This document shows, in pieces, positions 1 through 7,345 of a stretch of DNA of 8,599 nt; the first letter of the stretch is position 1, and every line of letters begins with the position of its first letter. The notes under the pieces are model-generated. The model saw only the letters and a list, made by a program, of their open reading frames with translations. It did not search any database and was not told the origin of the DNA. This DNA is from a bacterium (lineage in GTDB: Bacteria; Cyanobacteriota; Vampirovibrionia; Gastranaerophilales; Gastranaerophilaceae): positions 1 through 8,599 of the forward strand of contig SFZC01000083.1 of assembly GCA_004558955.1 (NCBI GenBank), written 5' to 3'. The position numbers and the translations under genes were made by a program.

Positions 1-10
1 TCCTCTAGTT
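1..10 (-). promoter_or_regulatory. Ribosome binding site of an off-window gene
   Basis: Read on the minus strand this is AACTAGAGGA, containing the AGAGGA Shine-Dalgarno core. With the promoter at 93-120 pointing the same way, it marks the start of an unseen leftward gene. The product cannot be told from the window. Confidence 0.5.
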
Positions 11-31
11 GTAAATTGAAAATTCTCAAAG

Positions 32-53
32 AACTACTTTTTACCTACTTTTT
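32..53. repeat. Tandem 11-bp direct repeat in the leader
   Basis: AACTACTTTTT (32-42) is followed directly by ACCTACTTTTT (43-53), 10 of 11 bases identical. It lies in the untranslated leader downstream of the minus-strand promoter at 93-120. An 11-bp period matches about one DNA helical turn, so it could be a protein site, but it is short, T-rich and may be chance. Confidence 0.4.
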
Positions 54-92
54 TCATAAGTTTTCGTTCTTTTTGAATATGTTTATGTGTTC

Positions 93-120
93 ATTATATT
101 ACAAAAATTTAAAATTTCAA
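93..120 (-). promoter_or_regulatory. Sigma-70-type promoter for a gene beyond the left edge
   Basis: On the minus strand a -35 box TTGAAA (115-120, five of six consensus bases) is followed after 16 bp by a perfect -10 box TATAAT (93-98). Transcription would start near 86 and run leftwards out of the window. At the edge (1-10, minus strand) the sequence reads AACTAGAGGA, a good Shine-Dalgarno, so a start codon is expected within about 5 to 10 bases outside. The predicted 5' leader is about 85-95 nt, AT-rich, and holds no convincing gene. This is inferred from sequence match only. Confidence 0.6.
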
Positions 121-264
121 CCCCTAAGATTCAACATGCAAATTCACCCATCATCAAAACCCGCTCATTATAAGCATTTCAAGGATTGTGAATTAGTGTA
201 AATTGTACGTCAAATTTGTCAAGTTTCGATTATTATCTGAATTAATTTTAGAAAAATTTTGGAA
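121..264. other. AT-rich intergenic spacer with no recognised gene
   Basis: This stretch separates the end of comEC from the leftward promoter. I see no convincing gene and no GC-rich terminator for comEC. Further minus-strand promoter-like pieces occur: TTGACA at 217-222 with TACACT 16 bp downstream, and a TATAAT at 167-172 without a good -35. An AT-only 8-bp inverted repeat (AATTTTAG 244-251, CTAAAATT 273-280) straddles the comEC stop codon and would form only a weak hairpin. Confidence 0.4.
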
Positions 265-2658
265 TTATTTTGCTAAAATTTTCTCTTTTATTTCGTATTT
301 TTTAGCATGAGAATTATAGGTAAAAATTTTATAAAAATTTCCGTTAGTTGAAAATTTTATCGAGTGCAACAAATCGGTACGCAAAATTTTTGTATTTCGC
401 AAAATATCCAAAGTTCCTTTATTAGGGTGACCAAAATAATTAACACCCGTTGAAATCAAAGAAACTTGCGGATTTATTGAATTGAGCATAAATTCATCAA
501 CAACCTTAGGTCCGCCATGATGACCGACTTTGAGAACTTCGACTTCACGAGGCATGTATTTCGCAACATATTTAAAAGACTCCGCATCTGCATCTCCCAT
601 AAATAAAACGTCAAATCTCTTATAAGAAAGCAAAGTTATTGTTGAATTTTCGTTGCTCATATTTTTACCGGACAAATGTGCTTTGAAGGTTTTAAGCTTC
701 AAATCTGGTTCGGAATAGATAACCTCGTTATTTTTAACAATAGAATACTTTTGATTAAGTTCTTTTACGCATTTGAAAATCTTTTTAGCCGTTTGTGTTT
801 CGGTTTCACGAGAGTTCAGATATAAATGTTTTGTTTTCGTACCTTCCAAAACATCGACAACTCCACCCGAGTGGTCGTTATCAAAGTGCGTTACGATTAC
901 ACCTTCAAGATTTTTAATCCCTCTATCTTTCAAATACTTGAGCATGATAATTTTTGCCTGAGAATTTGTACTGCCATAAGAAGATTTACCCGTATCAATC
1001 ATGAAATATTTATTTTGCGGAGTTTTAATCAGGAAGGAATCGGCATTTTGAACATCAAATGCAATAACCTCTAAATCATTTGAAGGTAAGTGAAACATCG
1101 ACACAAACAACAGAACAAGCAAAGAGCCGACCGTTATAACAAAATATTTATACTTGTCAAACTTTAGTAAAATTGTTCCAAAAAGTAAAATCAAATAATA
1201 AATAAGCAGTTGAAAAATACTCGGGTGCGGAGTTTGCAACAAGCTATATTTCAAACTGCCAAAGAAATTTGAGATATTCACAAGCCAAATCAAAAGATAA
1301 TTCAATAGAAAATCCACAACCGCACAAATCGGCATGGTAATTTTCGGAACAAGAAGTAACAACGAGGTAATAAATCCGGAAAAACTGATTACACTCAAAA
1401 GCGGTGCGGCAAAGATATTTGCAAACACAGAATAAGCGGTAAAAGTATTGAAATAAAACATTTGAATTGGTGCTACCCAAATTTGAGCAACCACGGGAAT
1501 TAAAACAGGAGCCTTAATCCAATCAGGAATTTTCGCCAATTTCTTTGACAAAACATTTGCGGTTGTTAATAAGCCTAAAGTTACGAAAAAGGACAATTGA
1601 AAACTTACATCATTTATATACGCAGGATTATAAACCAGCATGAGCATGGCAACAAACGAAAGCAACGACACATTATGAGCATCTCTATCAATAAGTTTTC
1701 CGCAAAGTACAAACAGCAACATCAAAGACGCTCGGACAACGGAAGCTCCGAGTCCTGTCATAAAAGTGTAGAGAATTACCACAACCATGCCGACAAAAAC
1801 TCTAGGTTTGTACGGAACACGACAGAATTTCAAAATTACAAAACAGAACGTAAAAATAAAAGCAACGTTCATGCCTGAAGCCGCAAGAATATGCAACAAA
1901 CCTGAATTGATAAAGGAGTTTTTGATATCATCGGGCGGAGTAACCGCATCATCCCCAAACACAATCCCGCCCAAAATTTCCAAACTCGGACTTTTCAAAT
2001 ATTTTGAGTGAATTTTCAATATCTTGTTGCGAGTATCGTTTAAGAATTGCAACATTTTCCACCTGAGCGGAAGTTTTGACTTTTTATAAGAAACATTATC
2101 AGGCGTTGAATACAGGACAGTAAACGCATTAAAATTCCGCAAATATTTGCTGTAATCAAATTGAGAAGGATTTGTCGAGGTAAACGGAGCCCGCAAACGT
2201 CCTTTTATTTCAAGTTTATTACCGATATTCAAATACTTGTCTTCGGTTGTTATATCACTAACCGTCACAAAAATTTTGGCATTTATATTTTCGGAATTTA
2301 CCTTTTCTACATGAAAGAAAAACTTAGATTTACCAGAATTATCACTCGGAATACTCACAACTCTACCAACACATGTAACTTCGGCGGGAGTAATCGGCAA
2401 AAGTTCGTCACTGTTTTTATCTTTACAAAATGTTAAGAAGAAACCAAAATAAAAAATCAGTGCAAAAATCAAAACTTTGCGAATTGAAAACAACCTGAAA
2501 TACAAGGCAAACAAAAGTACGATTGTTAAAATCAGGGAATAAAACACTCCGCAGTCCTGAAAAAACGACAAAATTCCACACATAAAAATTATCGCAGAAA
2601 AGAACATTATGAAATTTTTGTTTTGAATTATATCCCTAATTCTGTCAATGTTAATCAT
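265..2658 (-). CDS. comEC: ComEC/Rec2 family DNA-uptake channel with metallo-beta-lactamase domain
   Basis: Inner-membrane protein of 797 aa that in competent bacteria passes single-stranded DNA into the cytoplasm. The order matches the full-length family. N-terminal membrane segments lie around residues 15-78. An OB-like DUF4131 region spans about 90-185 and includes the typical NPSQFDY...YLR stretch. The Competence domain with many membrane spans covers about 220-520, with HILAASGMN at 256-264, GASVVRA at 304-310 and DVSFQLSF at 350-357. A C-terminal metallo-beta-lactamase-like domain starts near 530 and keeps IDTG (554-557), THFDNDH (590-596), MGD (687-689), GHHGG (712-716) and GHP (743-745). 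These are the metal and nuclease-type residues, so the domain looks intact. Start: ATG with a weak GGAA two bases upstream and a predicted leader of only about 9 nt. It is divergent from pilT. Family identification is firm; actual competence is inferred. Confidence 0.95.
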   Translation of the reverse strand: MINIDRIRDIIQNKNFIMFFSAIIFMCGILSFFQDCGVFYSLILTIVLLFALYFRLFSIRKVLIFALIFYFGFFLTFCKDKNSDELLPITPAEVTCVGRVVSIPSDNSGKSKFFFHVEKVNSENINAKIFVTVSDITTEDKYLNIGNKLEIKGRLRAPFTSTNPSQFDYSKYLRNFNAFTVLYSTPDNVSYKKSKLPLRWKMLQFLNDTRNKILKIHSKYLKSPSLEILGGIVFGDDAVTPPDDIKNSFINSGLLHILAASGMNVAFIFTFCFVILKFCRVPYKPRVFVGMVVVILYTFMTGLGASVVRASLMLLFVLCGKLIDRDAHNVSLLSFVAMLMLVYNPAYINDVSFQLSFFVTLGLLTTANVLSKKLAKIPDWIKAPVLIPVVAQIWVAPIQMFYFNTFTAYSVFANIFAAPLLSVISFSGFITSLLLLVPKITMPICAVVDFLLNYLLIWLVNISNFFGSLKYSLLQTPHPSIFQLLIYYLILLFGTILLKFDKYKYFVITVGSLLVLLFVSMFHLPSNDLEVIAFDVQNADSFLIKTPQNKYFMIDTGKSSYGSTNSQAKIIMLKYLKDRGIKNLEGVIVTHFDNDHSGGVVDVLEGTKTKHLYLNSRETETQTAKKIFKCVKELNQKYSIVKNNEVIYSEPDLKLKTFKAHLSGKNMSNENSTITLLSYKRFDVLFMGDADAESFKYVAKYMPREVEVLKVGHHGGPKVVDEFMLNSINPQVSLISTGVNYFGHPNKGTLDILRNTKILRTDLLHSIKFSTNGNFYKIFTYNSHAKKYEIKEKILAK

Positions 2659-2673
2659 ATTTCCAACAAATAA

Positions 2674-2702
2674 ATGATAACATGTAAAAAAATTTGTGTA
2701 AA
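2674..2702 (-). promoter_or_regulatory. Extended -10 promoter of comEC
   Basis: On the minus strand a -35 box TTTACA (2697-2702) is separated by 17 bp from TGT-TATCAT (-10 box 2674-2679, with the TG of an extended -10). Start of transcription would be near 2667, giving a leader of about 9 nt before the comEC ATG. That is short for a Shine-Dalgarno-led message. The -35 box shares 2697-2699 with the -35 box of the opposing pilT promoter. Confidence 0.55.
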
Positions 2703-2722
2703 ACTATAGAATATGCTATAAT
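2694..2722 (+). promoter_or_regulatory. Extended -10 promoter of pilT(-recO)
   Basis: A perfect TATAAT (2717-2722) preceded by TGC (extended -10 form TGnTATAAT) lies 17 bp downstream of a weak -35 box TTGTGT (2694-2699). Predicted start is near 2729, leaving a leader of about 17 nt that contains the AAGGAAG/AGGAGAG ribosome-binding region before the ATG at 2746. The extended -10 likely compensates for the poor -35. Confidence 0.65.
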
Positions 2723-2745
2723 CAAGGTAAAAGGAAGAGGAGAGT

Positions 2746-3849
2746 ATGGCAAGTAACGATTTTTATATAGAAGACTTTTTAAGACAAGCAGTATCGGTCG
2801 GTGCATCCGATGCTCACATTTGCGAAGGCGAAAGACCCGCTATCAGAGTGTCAGGACAAATTATGAGAATTAATTTACCACCGCTAACTGCCGAAGATAT
2901 TGAATTTGTAATAAAAACTGTTTCCCCTGCTCACTTAAAAGACAGAATTACAAGATTCTTCGATATCGACTTTTCTTATGAGATTCCCGGCTGTTCAAGA
3001 TTCCGTGTGAACATGAGCCGTCAATTAGGAAAAACCTCAATGGTAATCCGTGCAATCCCTTATTATATCAAATCTTTCACAGAATTAGGATTGCCGTCAT
3101 CATTAGAAGAATTTGCATCATTTAACAACGGATTGATTTTGGTAACAGGTCCTACAGGTTCCGGTAAATCAACAACTATCGCCTCTTTGATTGACTATAT
3201 CAACGCTACAACGGCAAAACATATTATCACAATCGAAGATCCGGTCGAATTTATCTTCTCTAATAAAAAATCAATCGTTTCACAACGTCAATTATTGATT
3301 GATACCCCGTCTTTTGCTGATGGTATTAAATACGCATTACGTCAAGACCCTGACGTTATCTTCATCGGTGAAATTCGTGACAGAGAGACCGTAGAAGCAG
3401 CACTAAAAGCCGCTGAAACAGGTCACTTGGTTGTATCAACAATCCACACAAACGACTCGGTTCAAACAGTAGGTCGTATTATCAACTTGTTTAAACCTGA
3501 AGAAAGACCGTTTGTCAGAGGACAAATTGCAGCAACTCTTCGTGGTACAATCGCTCAAAAACTTGTGCCGACTATTGAAGGAAATTCTCGTGTTCCTGCT
3601 GCTGAAATTTTGGTTGTAACTCCGACTGTTAAAGACTTTATCAACAAAGATGAAATTGATCAGGTTTATGAACTTGTTAAGAAGGGTTCTTTCAACAACA
3701 TGACAACAATGAACATGTCTTTGTTCAAATTGTTCAACGAAGGTATTATTTCTCAAGAAGTTGCTCTCGGATATTCCGATAACAAATCTGAACTTGAACA
3801 AATGATGAGAGGTATTTACTACGGTACAGGTACTAACAAATCTGCATAA
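2746..3849 (+). CDS. pilT: PilT-type type IV pilus retraction ATPase
   Basis: Cytoplasmic hexameric ATPase of the secretion GSPII_E/PilT family that depolymerises type IV pili, powering twitching and DNA pull-in. At 367 aa it has PilT length, not the roughly 560 aa of the assembly ATPase PilB. The N-terminal PAS-like domain (about 1-105) includes SDAHICEGERP. Walker A GPTGSGKS is at 135-142, the Asp box ITIEDPVEF at 161-169, Walker B DPDVIFIGEIRD at 201-212 and the His box TGHLVVSTIHTND at 225-237. The C-terminal region where PilT has AIRNLIRE reads TVKDFINKDEIDQV (294-307), so that retraction motif is diverged. TMNMSLFKLFNEGIIS at 321-336 fits the family. The start is supported by AGGAGAG three bases upstream. 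Many GGT, CGT and GCT codons in the second half hint at higher expression than recO. It is probably co-transcribed with recO. Confidence 0.93.
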   Translation: MASNDFYIEDFLRQAVSVGASDAHICEGERPAIRVSGQIMRINLPPLTAEDIEFVIKTVSPAHLKDRITRFFDIDFSYEIPGCSRFRVNMSRQLGKTSMVIRAIPYYIKSFTELGLPSSLEEFASFNNGLILVTGPTGSGKSTTIASLIDYINATTAKHIITIEDPVEFIFSNKKSIVSQRQLLIDTPSFADGIKYALRQDPDVIFIGEIRDRETVEAALKAAETGHLVVSTIHTNDSVQTVGRIINLFKPEERPFVRGQIAATLRGTIAQKLVPTIEGNSRVPAAEILVVTPTVKDFINKDEIDQVYELVKKGSFNNMTTMNMSLFKLFNEGIISQEVALGYSDNKSELEQMMRGIYYGTGTNKSA

Positions 3850-3886
3850 CAGTAGTAAGACAGTAATAAATAAAAAAAACAGAATA

Positions 3887-4660
3887 ATGCAAAATAGTTT
3901 TGTGACAGATGCAATTAATTTAAAGTCCTACAATCTTAGCGAGTCTGACAGAATAATGGTTATGTACTCAAAAGAGAAGGGACTGATTAGGGGAGTAGCC
4001 AAAGGAGTAAAGAAAACAAAAAGCAAACTGGGTGCTCGCATGGACTTGCTCGTTGCAAATACGTTAATGCTTCACAAAGGGCGAAATCTAAACACAATTT
4101 GCCAAGCGGAAGTGGTTAATTCGTTTTACAAAACCCGTCAGGATATGGATAAAATTTGTTACTCAATGTATGTAACAGAAGTTGTCCACAATTTCGGAAT
4201 TGAAGACGACCCGTGCTCGGAAATCGTTTACAACCTTTTATATAAAACATTAGACACAATTTCTACCGCAAATTCAAAAGTAGAAATTCTTTTAGCCGTT
4301 ATAAAATTCCAACTGAAAATGATGATAGAAGCAGGATTTTCAATGGAACTCGACAGTTGCCTGTGTTGTCACAACGAAATCAAAGACGAAACAATGTACC
4401 TTATTCCCGAAATGGGCGGAGTTGTTTGCTCTCACTGTGCAACTCGTATTCCTTACAACAAAAAACAAATGCCCTACAAATTGAGAGATTTCTTCAAACA
4501 AATGGCAATCAATGACTTCACGGACAGGGGCGAATTTGAAGAAAAAGCAAACGAAAAAGTTTGTACGGTAACTTTTGAAGTTCTGAAAGAGTACATTATA
4601 ATGAAATCTCCAAAGAAATTCCACTCAACAACAATCTTACAGGAAATTCCCGTAGCCTGA
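3887..4660 (+). CDS. recO: DNA repair protein RecO
   Basis: Recombination mediator of the RecFOR pathway. It binds single-stranded DNA and SSB, anneals strands and with RecR loads RecA. Length (257 aa) is normal. The N-terminal OB-fold shows the family pattern TDAINLKSYNLSESDRIM (7-24), then KGLIRGVAKGVKKTKSKLG (31-49). The C-terminal helical domain carries a four-cysteine zinc finger: C158 and C161 (CLCC) paired with C181 and C184 (CSHC). The finger is kept in many but not all RecO proteins. The gene starts 37 bp after pilT with no terminator between, so it is probably in the same transcript. The upstream stretch is A-rich and lacks a clear Shine-Dalgarno, which suggests weak or A-rich-leader-driven initiation. 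RecO is mainly a repair protein; a role in transformation is an inference from its neighbours. Confidence 0.9.
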   Translation: MQNSFVTDAINLKSYNLSESDRIMVMYSKEKGLIRGVAKGVKKTKSKLGARMDLLVANTLMLHKGRNLNTICQAEVVNSFYKTRQDMDKICYSMYVTEVVHNFGIEDDPCSEIVYNLLYKTLDTISTANSKVEILLAVIKFQLKMMIEAGFSMELDSCLCCHNEIKDETMYLIPEMGGVVCSHCATRIPYNKKQMPYKLRDFFKQMAINDFTDRGEFEEKANEKVCTVTFEVLKEYIIMKSPKKFHSTTILQEIPVA

Positions 4661-4681
4661 TTTTATCAGCCGACAAGGTTA

Positions 4682-4709
4682 TTTATAAAATCAATATTAT
4701 TTTTATAAT
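4682..4709 (+). promoter_or_regulatory. Possible promoter of the M16 peptidase gene
   Basis: A perfect TATAAT (4704-4709) has a four-of-six -35 match TTTATA (4682-4687) at 16 bp. Transcription would start near 4716, at the first bases of the AGAGGT ribosome-binding site (4715-4720), so the leader would be only about 12 nt. The same stretch contains an AT-only 8-bp inverted repeat (4683-4690 and 4701-4708). In such AT-rich DNA the match could be chance, and readthrough from recO is an alternative. Confidence 0.3.
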
Positions 4710-4727
4710 CAAATAGAGGTAAATTTT

Positions 4728-7310
4728 ATGAAAAAACTTATAATTCTTGCAGCAATAACCCTTTGCGGAAATTTTGTATGGGCGGCAGATGCTCAAATGT
4801 ACAAACTTAACAATGGACAAACCGTTGTAATTCAAGAGGTTAAATCTAATCCGATAGTCATTATCGACACATGGGTCAAAACAGGTTCTATTGACGAAAA
4901 TGACGAAAATAACGGTGTAGCACACTTTTTGGAACACTTATTTTTTAAAGGAACTCAAAACCACGAACCGGGGGATTTTGACAAAATACTTGAAACAAAA
5001 GGGGCAATTACAAACGCAGCAACCAGCAAAGATTTCACACATTATTATGTAACAATTCCGTCAAAAGATTTTGATTTGGCAATGGGATTACACGCTGATA
5101 TGATGATGAATCCGCTTATTCCGAGAATCGAAATGGAAAAAGAACGCAAAGTCGTACTCGAAGAGATTAACAAGGATTTAACTTCGCCAAATAAAATTTT
5201 ATACGAAAATTTAGTTTCGATGTTATACAAAACCCACCCGTATAAACGCAGGGTAATCGGCAGAAGTGACGTTATTGAAACAATCACTCGTGACCAAGTT
5301 TTGAATTTCTACAACAACCACTATGCTCCTGCCAATATGGTAACCGTAGTTATCGGCGATGTTGACACCAATCACGCCTTAGAAAAAATTAAACAGAACT
5401 TTAACAACGAAACCTCAAAAGCGGTAAAAAATGTTTATGAAAAAGAACCGCCTTTGACAAAACAAGAGAAAAAAGTTGAATATCTCCCGACCGAATCAGG
5501 ATATATGGTTGTCGGATTTCGTGGAGTTTCGATTGTTGACAAGGACTCTTACGCACTTGACGTACTTTCAACCGTCTTGGGCGAAGGTCGTTCATCAGTT
5601 TTAAACCAAGTCTTAAAAGAGAAAAAACGTTTGGCATTTTCTGTTGATGCGGGAAATTCAACAATGCGAGATGACGGAATGTTCTACGTTACAGCCAATT
5701 TTGAACCCGAAAAATGCAAAACCGTGCAAGAGGCAATTTTTGCAGAAATCAAAAAAATCCAAGAAAAAGGAATTACGGACGAACAACTTAACCTTGCAAA
5801 AAATATAATCGAAAGAAACACATATTATGCAAGAGAATCAATAACAAATATTGCAACGGAAATCGGCTACACGGTAGCCTTAACAGATGATATGAAATTC
5901 TACGACAACTATTTGGACAATATTAAATCAGTGACTGCCGCCTCAGTAAAAAAAGTGGCAGAAAAATATTTAGACCCGAATAGAAGTGCGATATCAATAG
6001 TATTACCTGAATCTATGAAAAATATTCCTGTTGCAAACATAAAAAAACAGGACGGAACGGCACAACTTGTCAGTGAAAATTCTAACACTCAAAAATATGA
6101 ATTATCTGACGGTGCAACACTTTTATACACACCAAATTCAACAAATGATATCGTGGCAATAAGCATTGCGGCAAAAGGCGGACAACTTTTGGACAAAATC
6201 CCCGGAACAGCAAAAATGACAGCAGCAACGATGTTAAAGGGTACAAAAAATTATACCTCTTCAGAGTTATCACAAACATTAGAAGATAACGGAATAAAAA
6301 TTTCACCTGCGGCAAGTGCAGATACCTTCTCTGTTACGGTTCTTACAACAAAAGATGAGTATGACAAAACTCTTGAACTGTTGAATGAAGTAATTAATAA
6401 TGCAACCTTTGAAGATGCTGAAATCGAAAAGGTTAAATCCGATAACTTGAACGCAATCAAAAGCGAAAAAGACGTTCCGATTCGTCAAGCGATTGAAGAA
6501 TACAGAAATTTGATATATAAAGACACACCTTATTCAATATCTTCAAAAGTTTTGGAACAAAACATGCAAAACATCAAACGCAAAGATATCGTTGAATATT
6601 ACAACACAATTTTTAACCCGAAAAATCTTGTAATTTCTATCAATGGCAACATTGACAAAGACAAAACCGTGAAAGATTTGAATAATATCTTTGCTCAAAA
6701 AAGTTCTCAAGGATTTAATTATGCCGATTATGACAGCAAAATTACAAAAATCACCTCACCGAGAACAAGTATTCAGCACATGCCAACAACCGAAACAGCT
6801 TGGATTTTGCTGGGTTGGCAGGTTAACGGAGTGTTGAACGAAAAGGATTTTGCAACCTTGCAGGTTATTGATTCCATTTTGGGAACAGGTATGAGTTCAA
6901 GACTTTTCAAAGACCTTAGAGAACAGGAAGGATTGGCCTATCAACTGGGTTCGGGATACTCACCAAACATCTTGCGAGGAAGCTTTATGCTTTATATCGG
7001 TACAAATCCTACAACTTTAGAAAAATCAAAAGCGGGTTTGTTTGAAGAAATTGAACGACTGAAAACAGAATATGTTGCTGACCAAGAATTGAAAGATGCT
7101 AAAGAAAAATTGTTAGGAAACTATATCTTGAGTCAGGAAACAAACCTTGACAAAGCCTCAACTACAGGCTGGTACGAAAGTTCAACAAGAGGTTACGACT
7201 TTGGCGACAGATACGAAAAATTGATAAATAGCGTAACCGATGCAGATATTATCGAAGTTGCGAATAAATATTTCACCGACAATTACATTCTTTCGGTTGT
7301 GACTAAATAA
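4728..7310 (+). CDS. Exported two-domain M16 zinc metallopeptidase
   Basis: A pitrilysin-family (M16) peptidase of 860 aa with both halves of the clam-shell in one chain. A Sec signal peptide is clear: MKK, hydrophobic residues to about 18, and a likely cut after VWA (19) or ADA (22). It should therefore act in the periplasm or outside. The cysteine at 13 does not form a lipobox. The N-terminal half (about 25-430) holds the inverted zinc site H66-F-L-E69-H70 with the distal glutamate in VVLEEI (E146). The C-terminal half (about 455-860) repeats the fold but has lost the site: GVAHFLEHLFFKGT (63-76) aligns with GTAKMTAATMLKGT (493-506), so H, E, H become K496, A499, A500. REQEGLAYQLGSGY (731-744) is the conserved substrate-binding-type motif of the inactive partner. 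AGAGGT seven bases upstream supports the start. M16 enzymes degrade peptides or process precursors; the substrate here is unknown. Confidence 0.92.
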   Translation: MKKLIILAAITLCGNFVWAADAQMYKLNNGQTVVIQEVKSNPIVIIDTWVKTGSIDENDENNGVAHFLEHLFFKGTQNHEPGDFDKILETKGAITNAATSKDFTHYYVTIPSKDFDLAMGLHADMMMNPLIPRIEMEKERKVVLEEINKDLTSPNKILYENLVSMLYKTHPYKRRVIGRSDVIETITRDQVLNFYNNHYAPANMVTVVIGDVDTNHALEKIKQNFNNETSKAVKNVYEKEPPLTKQEKKVEYLPTESGYMVVGFRGVSIVDKDSYALDVLSTVLGEGRSSVLNQVLKEKKRLAFSVDAGNSTMRDDGMFYVTANFEPEKCKTVQEAIFAEIKKIQEKGITDEQLNLAKNIIERNTYYARESITNIATEIGYTVALTDDMKFYDNYLDNIKSVTAASVKKVAEKYLDPNRSAISIVLPESMKNIPVANIKKQDGTAQLVSENSNTQKYELSDGATLLYTPNSTNDIVAISIAAKGGQLLDKIPGTAKMTAATMLKGTKNYTSSELSQTLEDNGIKISPAASADTFSVTVLTTKDEYDKTLELLNEVINNATFEDAEIEKVKSDNLNAIKSEKDVPIRQAIEEYRNLIYKDTPYSISSKVLEQNMQNIKRKDIVEYYNTIFNPKNLVISINGNIDKDKTVKDLNNIFAQKSSQGFNYADYDSKITKITSPRTSIQHMPTTETAWILLGWQVNGVLNEKDFATLQVIDSILGTGMSSRLFKDLREQEGLAYQLGSGYSPNILRGSFMLYIGTNPTTLEKSKAGLFEEIERLKTEYVADQELKDAKEKLLGNYILSQETNLDKASTTGWYESSTRGYDFGDRYEKLINSVTDADIIEVANKYFTDNYILSVVTK

Positions 7311-7315
7311 AATGC

Positions 7316-7342
7316 AAAAGGCGGGCAACACCCGCCTTTTTT
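7316..7342 (+). terminator. Rho-independent terminator, probably bidirectional
   Basis: GGCGGG (7320-7325), loop CAACA, CCCGCC (7331-7336), then six T. Flanking AAAA on the left and TTTT on the right extend the stem to 10 bp. The left A-run gives a short U-tract on the minus strand, so the hairpin can end both the M16 gene (stop 6 bp upstream) and the converging 91-aa gene (stop a few bases to the right). Confidence 0.92.
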
Positions 7343-7345
7343 AAT

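Noticed and set aside
34..57. Seven-codon minus-strand frame (MKKVGKK) in the leader of the off-window gene
   Set aside because: No ribosome-binding site and created by the AAAAAGTAG tandem repeat; too short to support as a leader peptide.
16..201. Plus-strand 61-aa open frame near the left edge
   Set aside because: Starts with TTG, has no ribosome-binding site, has poor composition, and lies antisense to a convincing minus-strand promoter and leader.
773..2436. Several plus-strand frames of 60-93 aa inside comEC
   Set aside because: Antisense shadows of a gene with clear conserved motifs; no start signals of their own.
3436..3801. 121-aa minus-strand frame inside pilT
   Set aside because: Cys/Asn/Phe-rich antisense shadow over the most conserved part of PilT.
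4657..4669. Small hairpin CTGAT-TTT-ATCAG at the recO stop codon
   Set aside because: Only 5 bp, no T-run after it; not a supported terminator.
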